From contig CAMZKQ010000256.1 in the NCBI GenBank assembly GCA_947311265.1, positions 1 to 5,114 on the forward strand: a DNA stretch of 5,114 nucleotides, written 5' to 3'. Position 1 is the first letter of the stretch, and the number at the start of each line of letters is the position of its first letter. The position numbers and the translations under genes were made by a program. Source of the DNA: an uncultured Chlorobiota bacterium. GTDB taxonomy: Bacteria; Bacteroidota; Bacteroidia; Bacteroidales; JAADGE01. Shown in pieces: positions 1-5,114 of the stretch. The notes beneath the pieces are model-generated. The model searched no databases and had not been told where the DNA came from. It saw only the letters and a list, made by a program, of their open reading frames with translations.

Positions 1-501
1 ATTTTTTGTTTTCTTTTGCAGGCTAGCCTTGCCTTGTGTGGTATATGCTGCATAAAATTTTTTCTTTTCTTCTTCGAGTACTTGTAAGTAATACTCGCCT
101 GTTTCTAGTACCTTTTGCTTGGTTAGTCCTCTTCCTGAAAGGGTGGCAAAAACGGTTTGTATTTTTACACTTTCTTCCAGCGGTAAATCTTTCATTGCCT
201 TTAGGGCTTGCATAAATTCTAGGTAATCTTCGCCAGGTAAGTTGGCTTTTGAAATGGCTTTTGTTAGGGATTCAAAAATCTTTTGGCTAAACTTGCCTTC
301 TTTTGTTAGTGGGGTGGCGGTATAATCTGAGCTGTTTTCGTCTGTACCAGAAGTTGATTTCCAGCTAAAATTACTTTCCGTTACAGGTGGATGAGTTGCT
401 GTTTTTTGGGGCTTAGTAGTTATTTTGGCAGGTTCTTTTTTTTCCTCTGGCTCATCATCATTGATGAATAGGCTTTTTATACTACTGAATTTTAGTGCCA
501 T
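1..501 (-). CDS. Conserved hypothetical protein, N-terminal 167 residues (cut by window edge)
   Basis: An open frame on the minus strand begins with ATG at 501 and stays open to base 1, so the C-terminus lies outside the window. A TAA sits in frame three codons upstream, which makes this ATG the only sensible start. The first 70 or so residues (MALKFSSIKSLF, then Glu/Lys/Pro/Thr/Ser-rich) look like a disordered tail. From about residue 70 the protein becomes ordered and helical, with EDYLEFMQALKAMKDLPLEE near residues 92-111 and a Lys/Glu-rich helix (YYLQVLEEEKKKFYAAY) near 135-151. There is no signal peptide or membrane segment. The pattern resembles, from memory, an uncharacterised family in Bacteroidota in which a helical DYLEF..AL domain is followed by a coiled coil; that is recall, not a search result. 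Function unknown. It has its own promoter and is not obviously in an operon with the upstream tRNA. Confidence 0.8.
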   Translation of the reverse strand, partial: MALKFSSIKSLFINDDEPEEKKEPAKITTKPQKTATHPPVTESNFSWKSTSGTDENSSDYTATPLTKEGKFSQKIFESLTKAISKANLPGEDYLEFMQALKAMKDLPLEESVKIQTVFATLSGRGLTKQKVLETGEYYLQVLEEEKKKFYAAYTTQGKASLQKKTKN

Positions 502-852
502 ATTTAATTAAGGTTGATAGATTTGCAGACAAAATAAATACAAAATTAAAGATTTTATCGCAAATATAAATATTTTTATCAAAAAAAATGCAAACCACCT
601 AAAATTATAACATTTTGCACCTACTTAAATATAGAAAATGTCAGTATCATTACTAATACTGATGTTGCTTTTAGTGAACCATAAAAGGGGGGCTGAAAAA
701 ATCGACCAAATTTCATGCTTCCGTTTTGTTATTTAAAATTTTAGATTTATATCTTTAATAGAGTATTCTTTAGCGAGTATTTACCGCAAGTGTTGAAACG
801 AGGTCAGCATGGCTGATGTGCCCTATGAAATTAAAACCGCTGCATAAAAAGA
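502..852. other. Intergenic stretch without a recognisable gene
   Basis: This gap of about 350 bases lies between the left-edge gene and the tRNA terminator. It contains the predicted promoter at 561-594. The rest is mostly AT-rich, apart from a G6 run at 687-692 and a segment at 781-840 in which 28 of 60 bases are G or C. Reading frames inside that segment are short (for example ATG at 809 to TAA after 12 codons) and lack convincing start contexts, so I call no gene. Confidence 0.6.
561..594 (-). promoter_or_regulatory. Predicted Bacteroidota-type promoter for the left-edge hypothetical gene
   Basis: On the minus strand a TTTG (plus-strand CAAA at 591-594) is followed after 22 bases by TATATTTG (plus-strand 561-568), which fits the TAnnTTTG -7 element of the Bacteroidota primary sigma factor. 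The spacing is at the long end of the accepted range. Transcription would start roughly at 553-556, giving a leader of about 50 bases before the ATG at 501. This is a consensus match only. Confidence 0.55.
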
Positions 853-887
853 AAAACGCTAAGTATCTATCTGATACTTAGCGTTTT
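842..887 (-). terminator. Rho-independent terminator of the tRNA-Arg gene
   Basis: A perfect 15-base-pair inverted repeat (853-867 with 873-887, AAAACGCTAAGTATC and its complement) encloses a 5-base loop. Read on the minus strand, the stem is followed directly by T-rich sequence (TTTTTCTTTTT), the layout of an intrinsic terminator. It begins 5 bases after the discriminator base of the tRNA, so it ends that transcript and separates it from the hypothetical gene further left. Read the other way the stem has only a short T run, so terminating on the plus strand is less likely. Confidence 0.9.
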
Positions 888-892
888 AATTG

Positions 893-966
893 TGAACCTG
901 AAGGGATTCGAACCCCTAACCTCCTGATCCGTAGTCAAGTGCACTATCCAATTATGCTACAGGTCC
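893..966 (-). tRNA. tRNA-Arg (anticodon ACG)
   Basis: The minus strand folds into a complete 74-base cloverleaf. The acceptor stem is GGACCTG with CAGGTTC (one G-T pair), the D stem is GCAT/GTGC, the anticodon stem is CTTGA/TCAGG, and the T stem is AGGGG/CCCTT around the loop TTCGAAT. The seven-base anticodon loop CTACGGA places ACG at plus-strand 930-932. ACG reads arginine CGN codons, normally after A34 is deaminated to inosine by TadA. The discriminator base is A, and the 3' CCA is not encoded (the genomic sequence continues CAAT), so it must be added after transcription. The gene has its own promoter and terminator and so appears to be a single-gene unit. Confidence 0.97.
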
Positions 967-979
967 ATTATTGAGGGTG

Positions 980-1010
980 CAAATTTAAGAATAATGTTCT
1001 AACCAACAAA
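980..1010 (-). promoter_or_regulatory. Predicted Bacteroidota-type promoter for tRNA-Arg
   Basis: On the minus strand a TTTG (plus-strand CAAA at 1007-1010) is followed after exactly 19 bases by TAAATTTG (plus-strand 980-987), a full match to the TAnnTTTG -7 element at the preferred spacing. Transcription would begin roughly at 972-975, only a few bases ahead of the mature tRNA 5' end at 966. That short leader is what one expects for an RNase P substrate. Consensus match, not measured. Confidence 0.75.
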
Positions 1011-1032
1011 ATTTTAATTCAAATTATTGAGA

Positions 1033-2166
1033 TTAAATTGTACTTTCTGTTAGCCTATAAATTACATTCCGCTCTTTAAGGTGATTTAGCATAAACTCAA
1101 AATTACTTTTTTGCTCTCCCAAATACTCCGGTGGGCAAATGCCTTTGCGAGTAAATTTTTTATTCGTCAATAGGCGAACTGCCCCGCTACACGTATAGCC
1201 AGTAGTTCTTGCCATCGACATTGTATTTGTTCTGCGGTCATACTTATCGTGCAATTCATACACGTAAATTTTTTGCCTCCCCTTTTCTACACCTTTTATA
1301 GTAATACGCATCACCGTATAATCCTCCTCGCCCTCCTTCATTTTCCATTTCGCAAAAAGCAGTTTTGAAGTTAAATCAATAGGACGAATTTTTGTCCCAT
1401 TTATTTCTAGTTCTTCGTAAGAAAAAAAACCTGCGGCTCGCAGCACCTCTATATACTCCACACACCCGGGGTAGCGAAGTGTCTTTTCTATCATATTGGG
1501 GATATTTTTCATGCTAACGGCGAGGGTACGCAACCCATCAGAGTTCCATGATTCGAGTGTACCAATGCCTTTAAAGTTTACTTTCTCGACATCCGAAAGT
1601 GCCTCACGTACAACCAATTGCCCATTCTGAATGTAGCGTGCAGGGCGAGTATATTCTTCAATAACATCAATCGGCGAAAATACAGCCTTATACTCAAAAG
1701 GCCATTCTCGCTCTTTGGGCAAACCACCTACAAGGCATTCATAATGAGAAACTTCCATTGCTTTATTATGAAACCCCAATATAATATTTCCCATGCCCGG
1801 TGCTACACCGCAATCAGTTACTGCAGTAACATTATTGTCAATTGCAAGTTGGTGGAGTTCAAAAGGGTCTTCCTCAAAAAACGAAATATCAACAATATTC
1901 TTACCCGATTGGATAACGGATTTTAGCATATTATAGCCCATAAACCCAGGCACTGCCCCCACAACTATATCAAAATTTTTCACCAACTGCCTTATATTTT
2001 CTGCCGAAGACAGGTCGGCTTTTATAGTTTTTATAGTGTTATTTTTTGATAAACTCTCAAGGGCTTTTATATTATTATCTGCCGATGTAACATCAAAATA
2101 GTGAGCTAAATCTTTGGCAATTACTCCACCAACTAAGCCAGCACCTAATACAATGATTTTTTTCAT
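1033..2166 (-). CDS. Saccharopine dehydrogenase-like NAD(P)-dependent oxidoreductase
   Basis: A soluble 377-residue protein of the saccharopine dehydrogenase/lysine 6-dehydrogenase/carboxynorspermidine dehydrogenase superfamily. The N-terminus is a Rossmann fold: MKKIIVLGAGLVGG gives a GxGxxG dinucleotide loop at residues 8-13, and Asp30 at the end of the second strand favours NAD over NADP (inference). VVGAVPG at 68-74 and DCGVAPGMGN at 118-127 are typical family segments; the rest is the substrate-binding C-terminal domain. I chose ATG at 2166, because the Rossmann strand starts there; an in-frame ATG at 2190 would add MLGIKSKI and lies inside the likely promoter. Family members act on lysine, saccharopine or carboxynorspermidine, but no partner gene here decides among these, so I leave the substrate open. 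The gene is divergent from rplU and lies 66 bases upstream of the tRNA on the same strand; I see no terminator between them. Confidence 0.9.
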   Translation of the reverse strand: MKKIIVLGAGLVGGVIAKDLAHYFDVTSADNNIKALESLSKNNTIKTIKADLSSAENIRQLVKNFDIVVGAVPGFMGYNMLKSVIQSGKNIVDISFFEEDPFELHQLAIDNNVTAVTDCGVAPGMGNIILGFHNKAMEVSHYECLVGGLPKEREWPFEYKAVFSPIDVIEEYTRPARYIQNGQLVVREALSDVEKVNFKGIGTLESWNSDGLRTLAVSMKNIPNMIEKTLRYPGCVEYIEVLRAAGFFSYEELEINGTKIRPIDLTSKLLFAKWKMKEGEEDYTVMRITIKGVEKGRQKIYVYELHDKYDRRTNTMSMARTTGYTCSGAVRLLTNKKFTRKGICPPEYLGEQKSNFEFMLNHLKERNVIYRLTESTI

Positions 2167-2187
2167 AATTTTACTTTTAATTCCCAA

Positions 2188-2195
2188 CAAAAGTA
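2188..2195 (-). promoter_or_regulatory. Possible -7 element for the saccharopine dehydrogenase-like gene
   Basis: The minus strand reads TACTTTTG here, matching TAnnTTTG, 21 bases ahead of the ATG at 2166. I found no TTG at the usual 17-23 base distance upstream, so only half of the promoter is present. If used, it would give a very short leader and exclude the alternative ATG at 2190. Confidence 0.4.
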
Positions 2196-2295
2196 ATATT
2201 TCTTTTTGAAATCCTATTTAAGTTGCCTTGCTCTGTTCTATTTTCGAGCAAAATATTCAGAATTAAAGAAAAAATTAAATTATATTTAAAAATAT

Positions 2296-2325
2296 TTTGT
2301 ACAACAGTAAAAATAATTAACTTTG
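2296..2325 (+). promoter_or_regulatory. Predicted Bacteroidota-type promoter for rplU-rpmA
   Basis: TTTG at 2296-2299 is followed after 18 bases by TAACTTTG at 2318-2325, a good match to the TTTG/TAnnTTTG promoter of Bacteroidota. Transcription would start at about 2331, leaving an untranslated leader of about 75 bases before rplU, long enough to hold the hairpin at 2348-2385. Confidence 0.75.
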
Positions 2326-2347
2326 CACGCTAAATAAATAGTTTCAT

Positions 2348-2385
2348 CAAGGCAAAAAAGTTTCTGAACTTTTCGGAACGCCTTG
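2348..2385 (+). promoter_or_regulatory. Hairpin in the rplU leader, candidate autoregulatory element
   Basis: CAAGGC (2348-2353) pairs with GCCTTG (2380-2385). Inside it, GTTTC (2360-2364) pairs with GGAAC (2375-2379), including one T-G pair. The two stems stack on the 3' side and are separated by a six-A bulge on the 5' side; the apical loop is 10 bases. It lies wholly within the predicted leader and ends 20 bases before the rplU start. Ribosomal protein operons are often controlled by such leaders, but this fold was drawn by eye, and I do not know that it matches any described family. Confidence 0.45.
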
Positions 2386-2405
2386 TAAACCCTAAAAAAA
2401 AGTAT

Positions 2406-2717
2406 ATGTACGCAATTGTAGAAATCGCAGGAGTGCAATTTAAAGCCGAAAAAGGACGGAAATTGTATATCCCATTAATGCAAAAAGAAGCTGGCGAAAC
2501 CGTAGAGTTCGACAAAGTTCTTCTTACCGAAAATGACGGCAATGTTAAAGTAGGTACACCAACAGTAGCAGGTGCAAAAGTTACCGCAAAAGTAATTGCC
2601 GATGTAAAAGGCGACAAAGTAAAAGTTTTTAAAAAGAAACGAAGAAAAGGATACCGAGTGCTTAATGGGCACCGACAAAAATTTACACAAGTACTTGTGG
2701 AAGGGATTGATTTTTAA
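2406..2717 (+). CDS. rplU: 50S ribosomal protein L21
   Basis: A 103-residue protein, the usual length for bacterial L21, a 50S subunit protein that binds 23S rRNA. The start MYAIVEIAGVQFKAEKG matches the family's opening strand (normally MYAIVEIGGKQYKV). The C-terminal basic signature KKKRRKGYRVLNGHRQKFT at residues 77-94 includes the diagnostic GHRQ. There is no Shine-Dalgarno sequence before the ATG, only an A-rich stretch, which is normal in Bacteroidota. It is the first gene of a pair with rpmA, 69 bases downstream, the near-universal bacterial order. A promoter and a structured leader lie upstream. Confidence 0.98.
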   Translation: MYAIVEIAGVQFKAEKGRKLYIPLMQKEAGETVEFDKVLLTENDGNVKVGTPTVAGAKVTAKVIADVKGDKVKVFKKKRRKGYRVLNGHRQKFTQVLVEGIDF

Positions 2718-2754
2718 ATTTCAAAATCAAACTAAATAAAAATAATAAAAACAC

Positions 2755-2770
2755 CAGATTTTAAAATCTG
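2755..2770. repeat. Perfect 16-base palindrome between rplU and rpmA
   Basis: CAGATTTTAAAATCTG is its own reverse complement. As RNA it can form a 6-base-pair stem with a TTAA loop, ending 16 bases before the rpmA start. It has no T tract and is weak, so it is not a convincing terminator. A processing site, a translational element or chance in AT-rich sequence are all possible. Confidence 0.4.
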
Positions 2771-2786
2771 AAAAATCTAAAATAAA

Positions 2787-3050
2787 ATGGCACATAAGAA
2801 AGGAGCAGGTAGTTCTAGGAACGGAAGAGAATCAGAAAGTAAACGCTTAGGCGTAAAAATATATGGCGGGCAAGCAGTAAAAGCAGGAAACATCATCGTT
2901 CGCCAGAGGGGTACTGTACACCACCCAGGGCAAAATATGGGCTTAGGAAAAGACCACACTTTATTTGCTCTAATTGACGGCACAGTAGAGTTCAAAAGAA
3001 AAAGAAATAACCGTTCGTACGTTTCAATAGTTCCATTTAAGGAAAACTAA
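2787..3050 (+). CDS. rpmA: 50S ribosomal protein L27
   Basis: An 87-residue protein with the full L27 pattern: MAHKKGAGSSRNGRESESKRLGVK at the N-terminus, the family signature GNIIVRQRGTVHHPG at residues 34-48, and GKDHTLFALIDG at 54-65. L27 sits in the 50S subunit with its flexible N-terminal tail reaching the peptidyl transferase centre and contacting tRNA. The sequence begins directly with MAHKKG, so the cleavable N-terminal extension known from Firmicutes L27 is absent. The gene ends in tandem stops TAATAA (3048-3053), and an intrinsic terminator follows 17 bases later. It is co-transcribed with rplU by all appearances. Confidence 0.98.
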   Translation: MAHKKGAGSSRNGRESESKRLGVKIYGGQAVKAGNIIVRQRGTVHHPGQNMGLGKDHTLFALIDGTVEFKRKRNNRSYVSIVPFKEN

Positions 3051-3069
3051 TAAGCGAAATTTCAGTTCT

Positions 3070-3108
3070 AAAAAATCCTGCATTATTCACTTATTGCAGG
3101 ATTTTTTT
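3070..3108 (+). terminator. Rho-independent terminator after rpmA
   Basis: The arms 3070-3082 and 3095-3107 pair perfectly over 13 bases, with a TCCTGCA/TGCAGGA core and A/T pairs at the base, around a 12-base loop. The descending arm runs into a T7 tract (3102-3108). It ends the rplU-rpmA transcript. serS begins only 24 bases after the stem, so the strength of this terminator decides how much read-through reaches serS. The flanking A run also allows weaker function in the opposite direction. Confidence 0.88.
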
Positions 3109-3131
3109 ATTTAAAATTATAAACATAAAAT

Positions 3132-4406
3132 ATGCTCACCTTAAAGTATATCAGCGAAAATAAAGACCAATTAATCGAACGCCTAAAAGTGAGGAATGTT
3201 GATTACACAGCAACAATAAACCAAATTCTTGATAAGGACGCTAGCCGCAAAGGTACACAAGTAAAATTAGACAACTGCCGTTCGCAAGCAAAAGCCATTG
3301 CAAAAGAAATAGGGCAGTTATTTAAAACCGGAAAAGCCGCAGAAGCAGGAGAAGCCAAGCAAAAAGCAGCAGCCTTTAAAGAAAATGAAAAGGCTTTAAA
3401 TGAACAACTTACAGATATAGAAAAAGAACTCAACGAGCTGCTTTTTTTAGTGCCTAATGTGCCACACAAAGATGTACCCAAAGGCAAATCCGATGCCGAT
3501 AATTTAGAGCTACGTGCCGAGGGCAAAATGCCTAAGCTACACAACAAAGCCCTGCCACACTGGGAGTTAGCCAAAAAATACGATATTATTGATTTTGAAC
3601 TGGGCAACAAAATAACAGGCGCAGGATTTCCTGTTTATAAAGGCAAAGGGGCACAGTTACAACGGGCATTAATTAACTTTTTCTTGGCGGAAGCCAATAA
3701 AGCGGGCTATACCGAAATAATGCCACCACTTTTGGTCAATGAAGACTCTGGTTTTGGCACAGGGCAATTGCCCGATAAAGAAGGACAAATGTATCAGGCT
3801 ACTGAGGATAATTTATACCTAATCCCGACGGCAGAAGTGCCACTGACGAATATTTACAGAAACGTAATTTTGAGTGCCGATGATTTCCCTATAAAACTGA
3901 CTGCCTACACCCCTTGCTTTAGGCGAGAGGCTGGATCGTATGGTAAAGATGTGCGTGGGCTCAACCGACTTCATCAATTTGATAAAATTGAAATTGTACA
4001 AGTACAGCACCCAAGCAAGTCGGCTGATACTCTTGATATTATGGTTAATCATGTTGAAAATTTAATTAAAAAATTAAAATTACCTTATCGCCTTTTACGC
4101 CTTTGTGGTGGAGATTTAAGCTTTACTTCTACACTAACTTACGATTTTGAAGTATTTTCGGCAGCACAAGAAAAATGGCTCGAGGTAAGTTCAATCTCAA
4201 ATTTTAAAACCTTCCAGGCGAATCGTTTAAAACTGCGTTTTAAAGAAAAAGGCGATAAAAAAACACAGCTAGCCCATACACTAAATGGTAGTGCCTTAGC
4301 TTTGCCTCGGATTTTAGCCGCCCTATTAGAAAATTACCAAACGCCAGAGGGCATTAAAATCCCCGAAGTATTGCAAGTTTACACTGGTTTTGATTTAATT
4401 GATTAG
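3132..4406 (+). CDS. serS: Seryl-tRNA synthetase
   Basis: A complete 424-residue cytoplasmic class II aminoacyl-tRNA synthetase, the normal length for bacterial SerRS, which charges tRNA-Ser (and tRNA-Sec where present) with serine. The start MLTLKYISENKDQLIERL is typical. Residues of about 30-105, rich in Lys, Glu and Ala, form the long antiparallel coiled-coil arm that grips the long variable arm of tRNA-Ser. In the catalytic domain TAEVPLTN is at 233-240, motif 2 runs from FRREAGS (263-269) to RLHQFDKIE (279-287), and motif 3 is GSALALPR at 386-393 with its essential arginine at 393. The C-terminus, IKIPEVLQVYTGFDLID, fits the form seen in Bacteroidota. All key motifs are intact. No promoter is evident between the rpmA terminator and the ATG. 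Confidence 0.98.
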   Translation: MLTLKYISENKDQLIERLKVRNVDYTATINQILDKDASRKGTQVKLDNCRSQAKAIAKEIGQLFKTGKAAEAGEAKQKAAAFKENEKALNEQLTDIEKELNELLFLVPNVPHKDVPKGKSDADNLELRAEGKMPKLHNKALPHWELAKKYDIIDFELGNKITGAGFPVYKGKGAQLQRALINFFLAEANKAGYTEIMPPLLVNEDSGFGTGQLPDKEGQMYQATEDNLYLIPTAEVPLTNIYRNVILSADDFPIKLTAYTPCFRREAGSYGKDVRGLNRLHQFDKIEIVQVQHPSKSADTLDIMVNHVENLIKKLKLPYRLLRLCGGDLSFTSTLTYDFEVFSAAQEKWLEVSSISNFKTFQANRLKLRFKEKGDKKTQLAHTLNGSALALPRILAALLENYQTPEGIKIPEVLQVYTGFDLID

Positions 4407-4411
4407 AAAAG

Positions 4412-5114
4412 ATGATAATTGTAACAGGAGCTGCCGGCTTTATTGCTAGTAATTTAGTCGCCAAATTAAACCAAGAGGGATTTAAGGATATTGTACTTTC
4501 TGACAAGTTTGATAATCCTGAAAAGAACAAAAATTTAGACGGCAAAGTTTATACTGAAAAAATAGATAGAGATAATTTTTTATCTTGGCTTTCTAAAAAT
4601 CACAGGCACGTTCAATTCATTTTTCATATTGGGGCAAGGACGGATACGGCTGAGTTTGATGTTGAGATTTTTAATAAGTTAAACTTAAATTATACCAAGT
4701 CGCTTTGGAAATTATGTGTAGAATTTGGTCTGCCACTAGTTTATGCGTCCTCGGCGGCCACTTATGGTATGGGCGAGCATGGCTACGTGGATAGCCATAA
4801 AATTGTAGAACAGCTGAAACCACTAAACCCTTACGGGGAGTCGAAAAACAATTTTGATAAGTGGGCTTTAAAACAAGAAAAGCAGCCATTTTTTTGGGCA
4901 GGCATGAAGTTTTTTAATGTTTATGGGCCCAATGAGTATCATAAGTCAAGAATGGCATCGGTTATTTTACATGCCTATGGGCAAATAAAAAAAACGGGAG
5001 CAATGCGGCTGTTTCGCTCGCATAACCCCAATTATAAAGATGGCGAGCAGCTTCGGGACTTTATCTATGTAAAAGATGTGGTTGATGTTTTATTTTTTAT
5101 GATGAAAAGTAGGG
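4412..5114 (+). CDS. hldD: ADP-L-glycero-D-manno-heptose 6-epimerase, N-terminal 234 residues (cut by window edge)
   Basis: An extended short-chain dehydrogenase/reductase that interconverts ADP-D-glycero- and ADP-L-glycero-D-manno-heptose, the last step in making the heptose donor for the lipopolysaccharide inner core. The frame opens at ATG 4412 and has no stop before the edge; the family is usually 310-330 residues, so about a quarter is missing. Visible motifs are the NAD(P)-binding start MIIVTGAAGFIASN, the SSAATYG catalytic serine region at 113-119, the YGESK Tyr-Lys pair at 141 and 145, and two segments diagnostic for this epimerase rather than UDP-glucose 4-epimerase: FFNVYGPNEYHKSRMASV (167-184) and KDGEQLRDFIYVKD (209-222). 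The third glycine of the usual GxxGxxG loop is alanine (Ala12). It starts five bases after the serS stop, so shared transcription is likely; AGAAAAG before the ATG is at best a weak ribosome binding site. Confidence 0.95.
   Translation, partial: MIIVTGAAGFIASNLVAKLNQEGFKDIVLSDKFDNPEKNKNLDGKVYTEKIDRDNFLSWLSKNHRHVQFIFHIGARTDTAEFDVEIFNKLNLNYTKSLWKLCVEFGLPLVYASSAATYGMGEHGYVDSHKIVEQLKPLNPYGESKNNFDKWALKQEKQPFFWAGMKFFNVYGPNEYHKSRMASVILHAYGQIKKTGAMRLFRSHNPNYKDGEQLRDFIYVKDVVDVLFFMMKSR

Noticed and set aside
809..847. A possible 12-residue peptide (MADVPYEIKTAA) ending at TAA
   Set aside because: It is too short to support, has no ribosome binding context, and overlapping frames in the same island look equally plausible; kept only as part of the island finding.
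893..966. The tRNA gene as an integration site for a genomic island
   Set aside because: No integrase, no repeated tRNA 3' fragment and no phage or plasmid genes are seen in the window.
967..1031. A 9-base direct repeat, ATTATTGAG at 967-975 and 1023-1031, flanking the tRNA promoter
   Set aside because: A short AT-rich repeat is expected by chance in such sequence. There is no duplication of the tRNA 3' end and no integrase gene, so it is not evidence for an attachment site.
1618..1926. A 102-codon open frame on the plus strand
   Set aside because: It lies entirely antisense to the well-supported saccharopine dehydrogenase-like gene, has a Cys/Phe/Asn-rich composition without family motifs, and looks like a shadow.
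2167..2405. A riboswitch or replication origin in the AT-rich divergent region
   Set aside because: I find no known aptamer core and no clustered DnaA-box-like repeats; promoters and the rplU leader explain the region sufficiently.
3203..3610. A 135-codon open frame on the minus strand
   Set aside because: It is antisense to the coiled-coil part of serS; its Ser/Leu/Phe-rich translation reflects the Lys/Glu/Ala codons of the real gene read backwards.

Overview
The window looks like a low-GC chromosome segment from the phylum Bacteroidota. Two things support this. The protein sequences match the forms I know from that phylum, especially seryl-tRNA synthetase with its GSALALPR motif 3, the short saccharopine dehydrogenase-like protein, and the heptose epimerase. 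In addition, three intergenic regions carry good matches to the Bacteroidota promoter (TTTG, an 18-22 base spacer, then TAnnTTTG), and starts are preceded by AT-rich leaders without a clear Shine-Dalgarno site. I cannot name the genus; the order Cytophagales or a relative is a guess.

Layout. Positions 1-501 (minus) hold the N-terminal 167 codons of a conserved hypothetical protein that runs off the left edge. Positions 502-852 have no convincing gene: they hold the promoter of that gene and a short island of higher GC that I cannot explain. Positions 893-966 (minus) encode tRNA-Arg(ACG), with its own consensus promoter upstream and a strong intrinsic terminator downstream. Positions 1033-2166 (minus) encode a saccharopine dehydrogenase-like oxidoreductase. 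A 239-base divergent region follows, which drives the plus-strand genes rplU (L21) and rpmA (L27). A clear intrinsic terminator closes that pair. serS (seryl-tRNA synthetase) starts only 24 bases after the terminator stem, and five bases after serS begins hldD (ADP-glyceromanno-heptose 6-epimerase), which is cut by the right edge.

How the genes work together. The plus-strand block is mainly translation: two 50S proteins and one aminoacyl-tRNA synthetase, followed by a lipopolysaccharide-precursor enzyme that probably shares the serS transcript. The tRNA adds to the translation theme on the other strand. The oxidoreductase and the left-edge hypothetical gene have no obvious functional tie to these.

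I see mostly core housekeeping content, with no mobile element, CRISPR array, defence system or clearly novel system. The points worth a second look are the structured rplU leader, the terminator without an obvious promoter ahead of serS, the unexplained island at about 774-840, and the two genes of undefined role on the minus strand.
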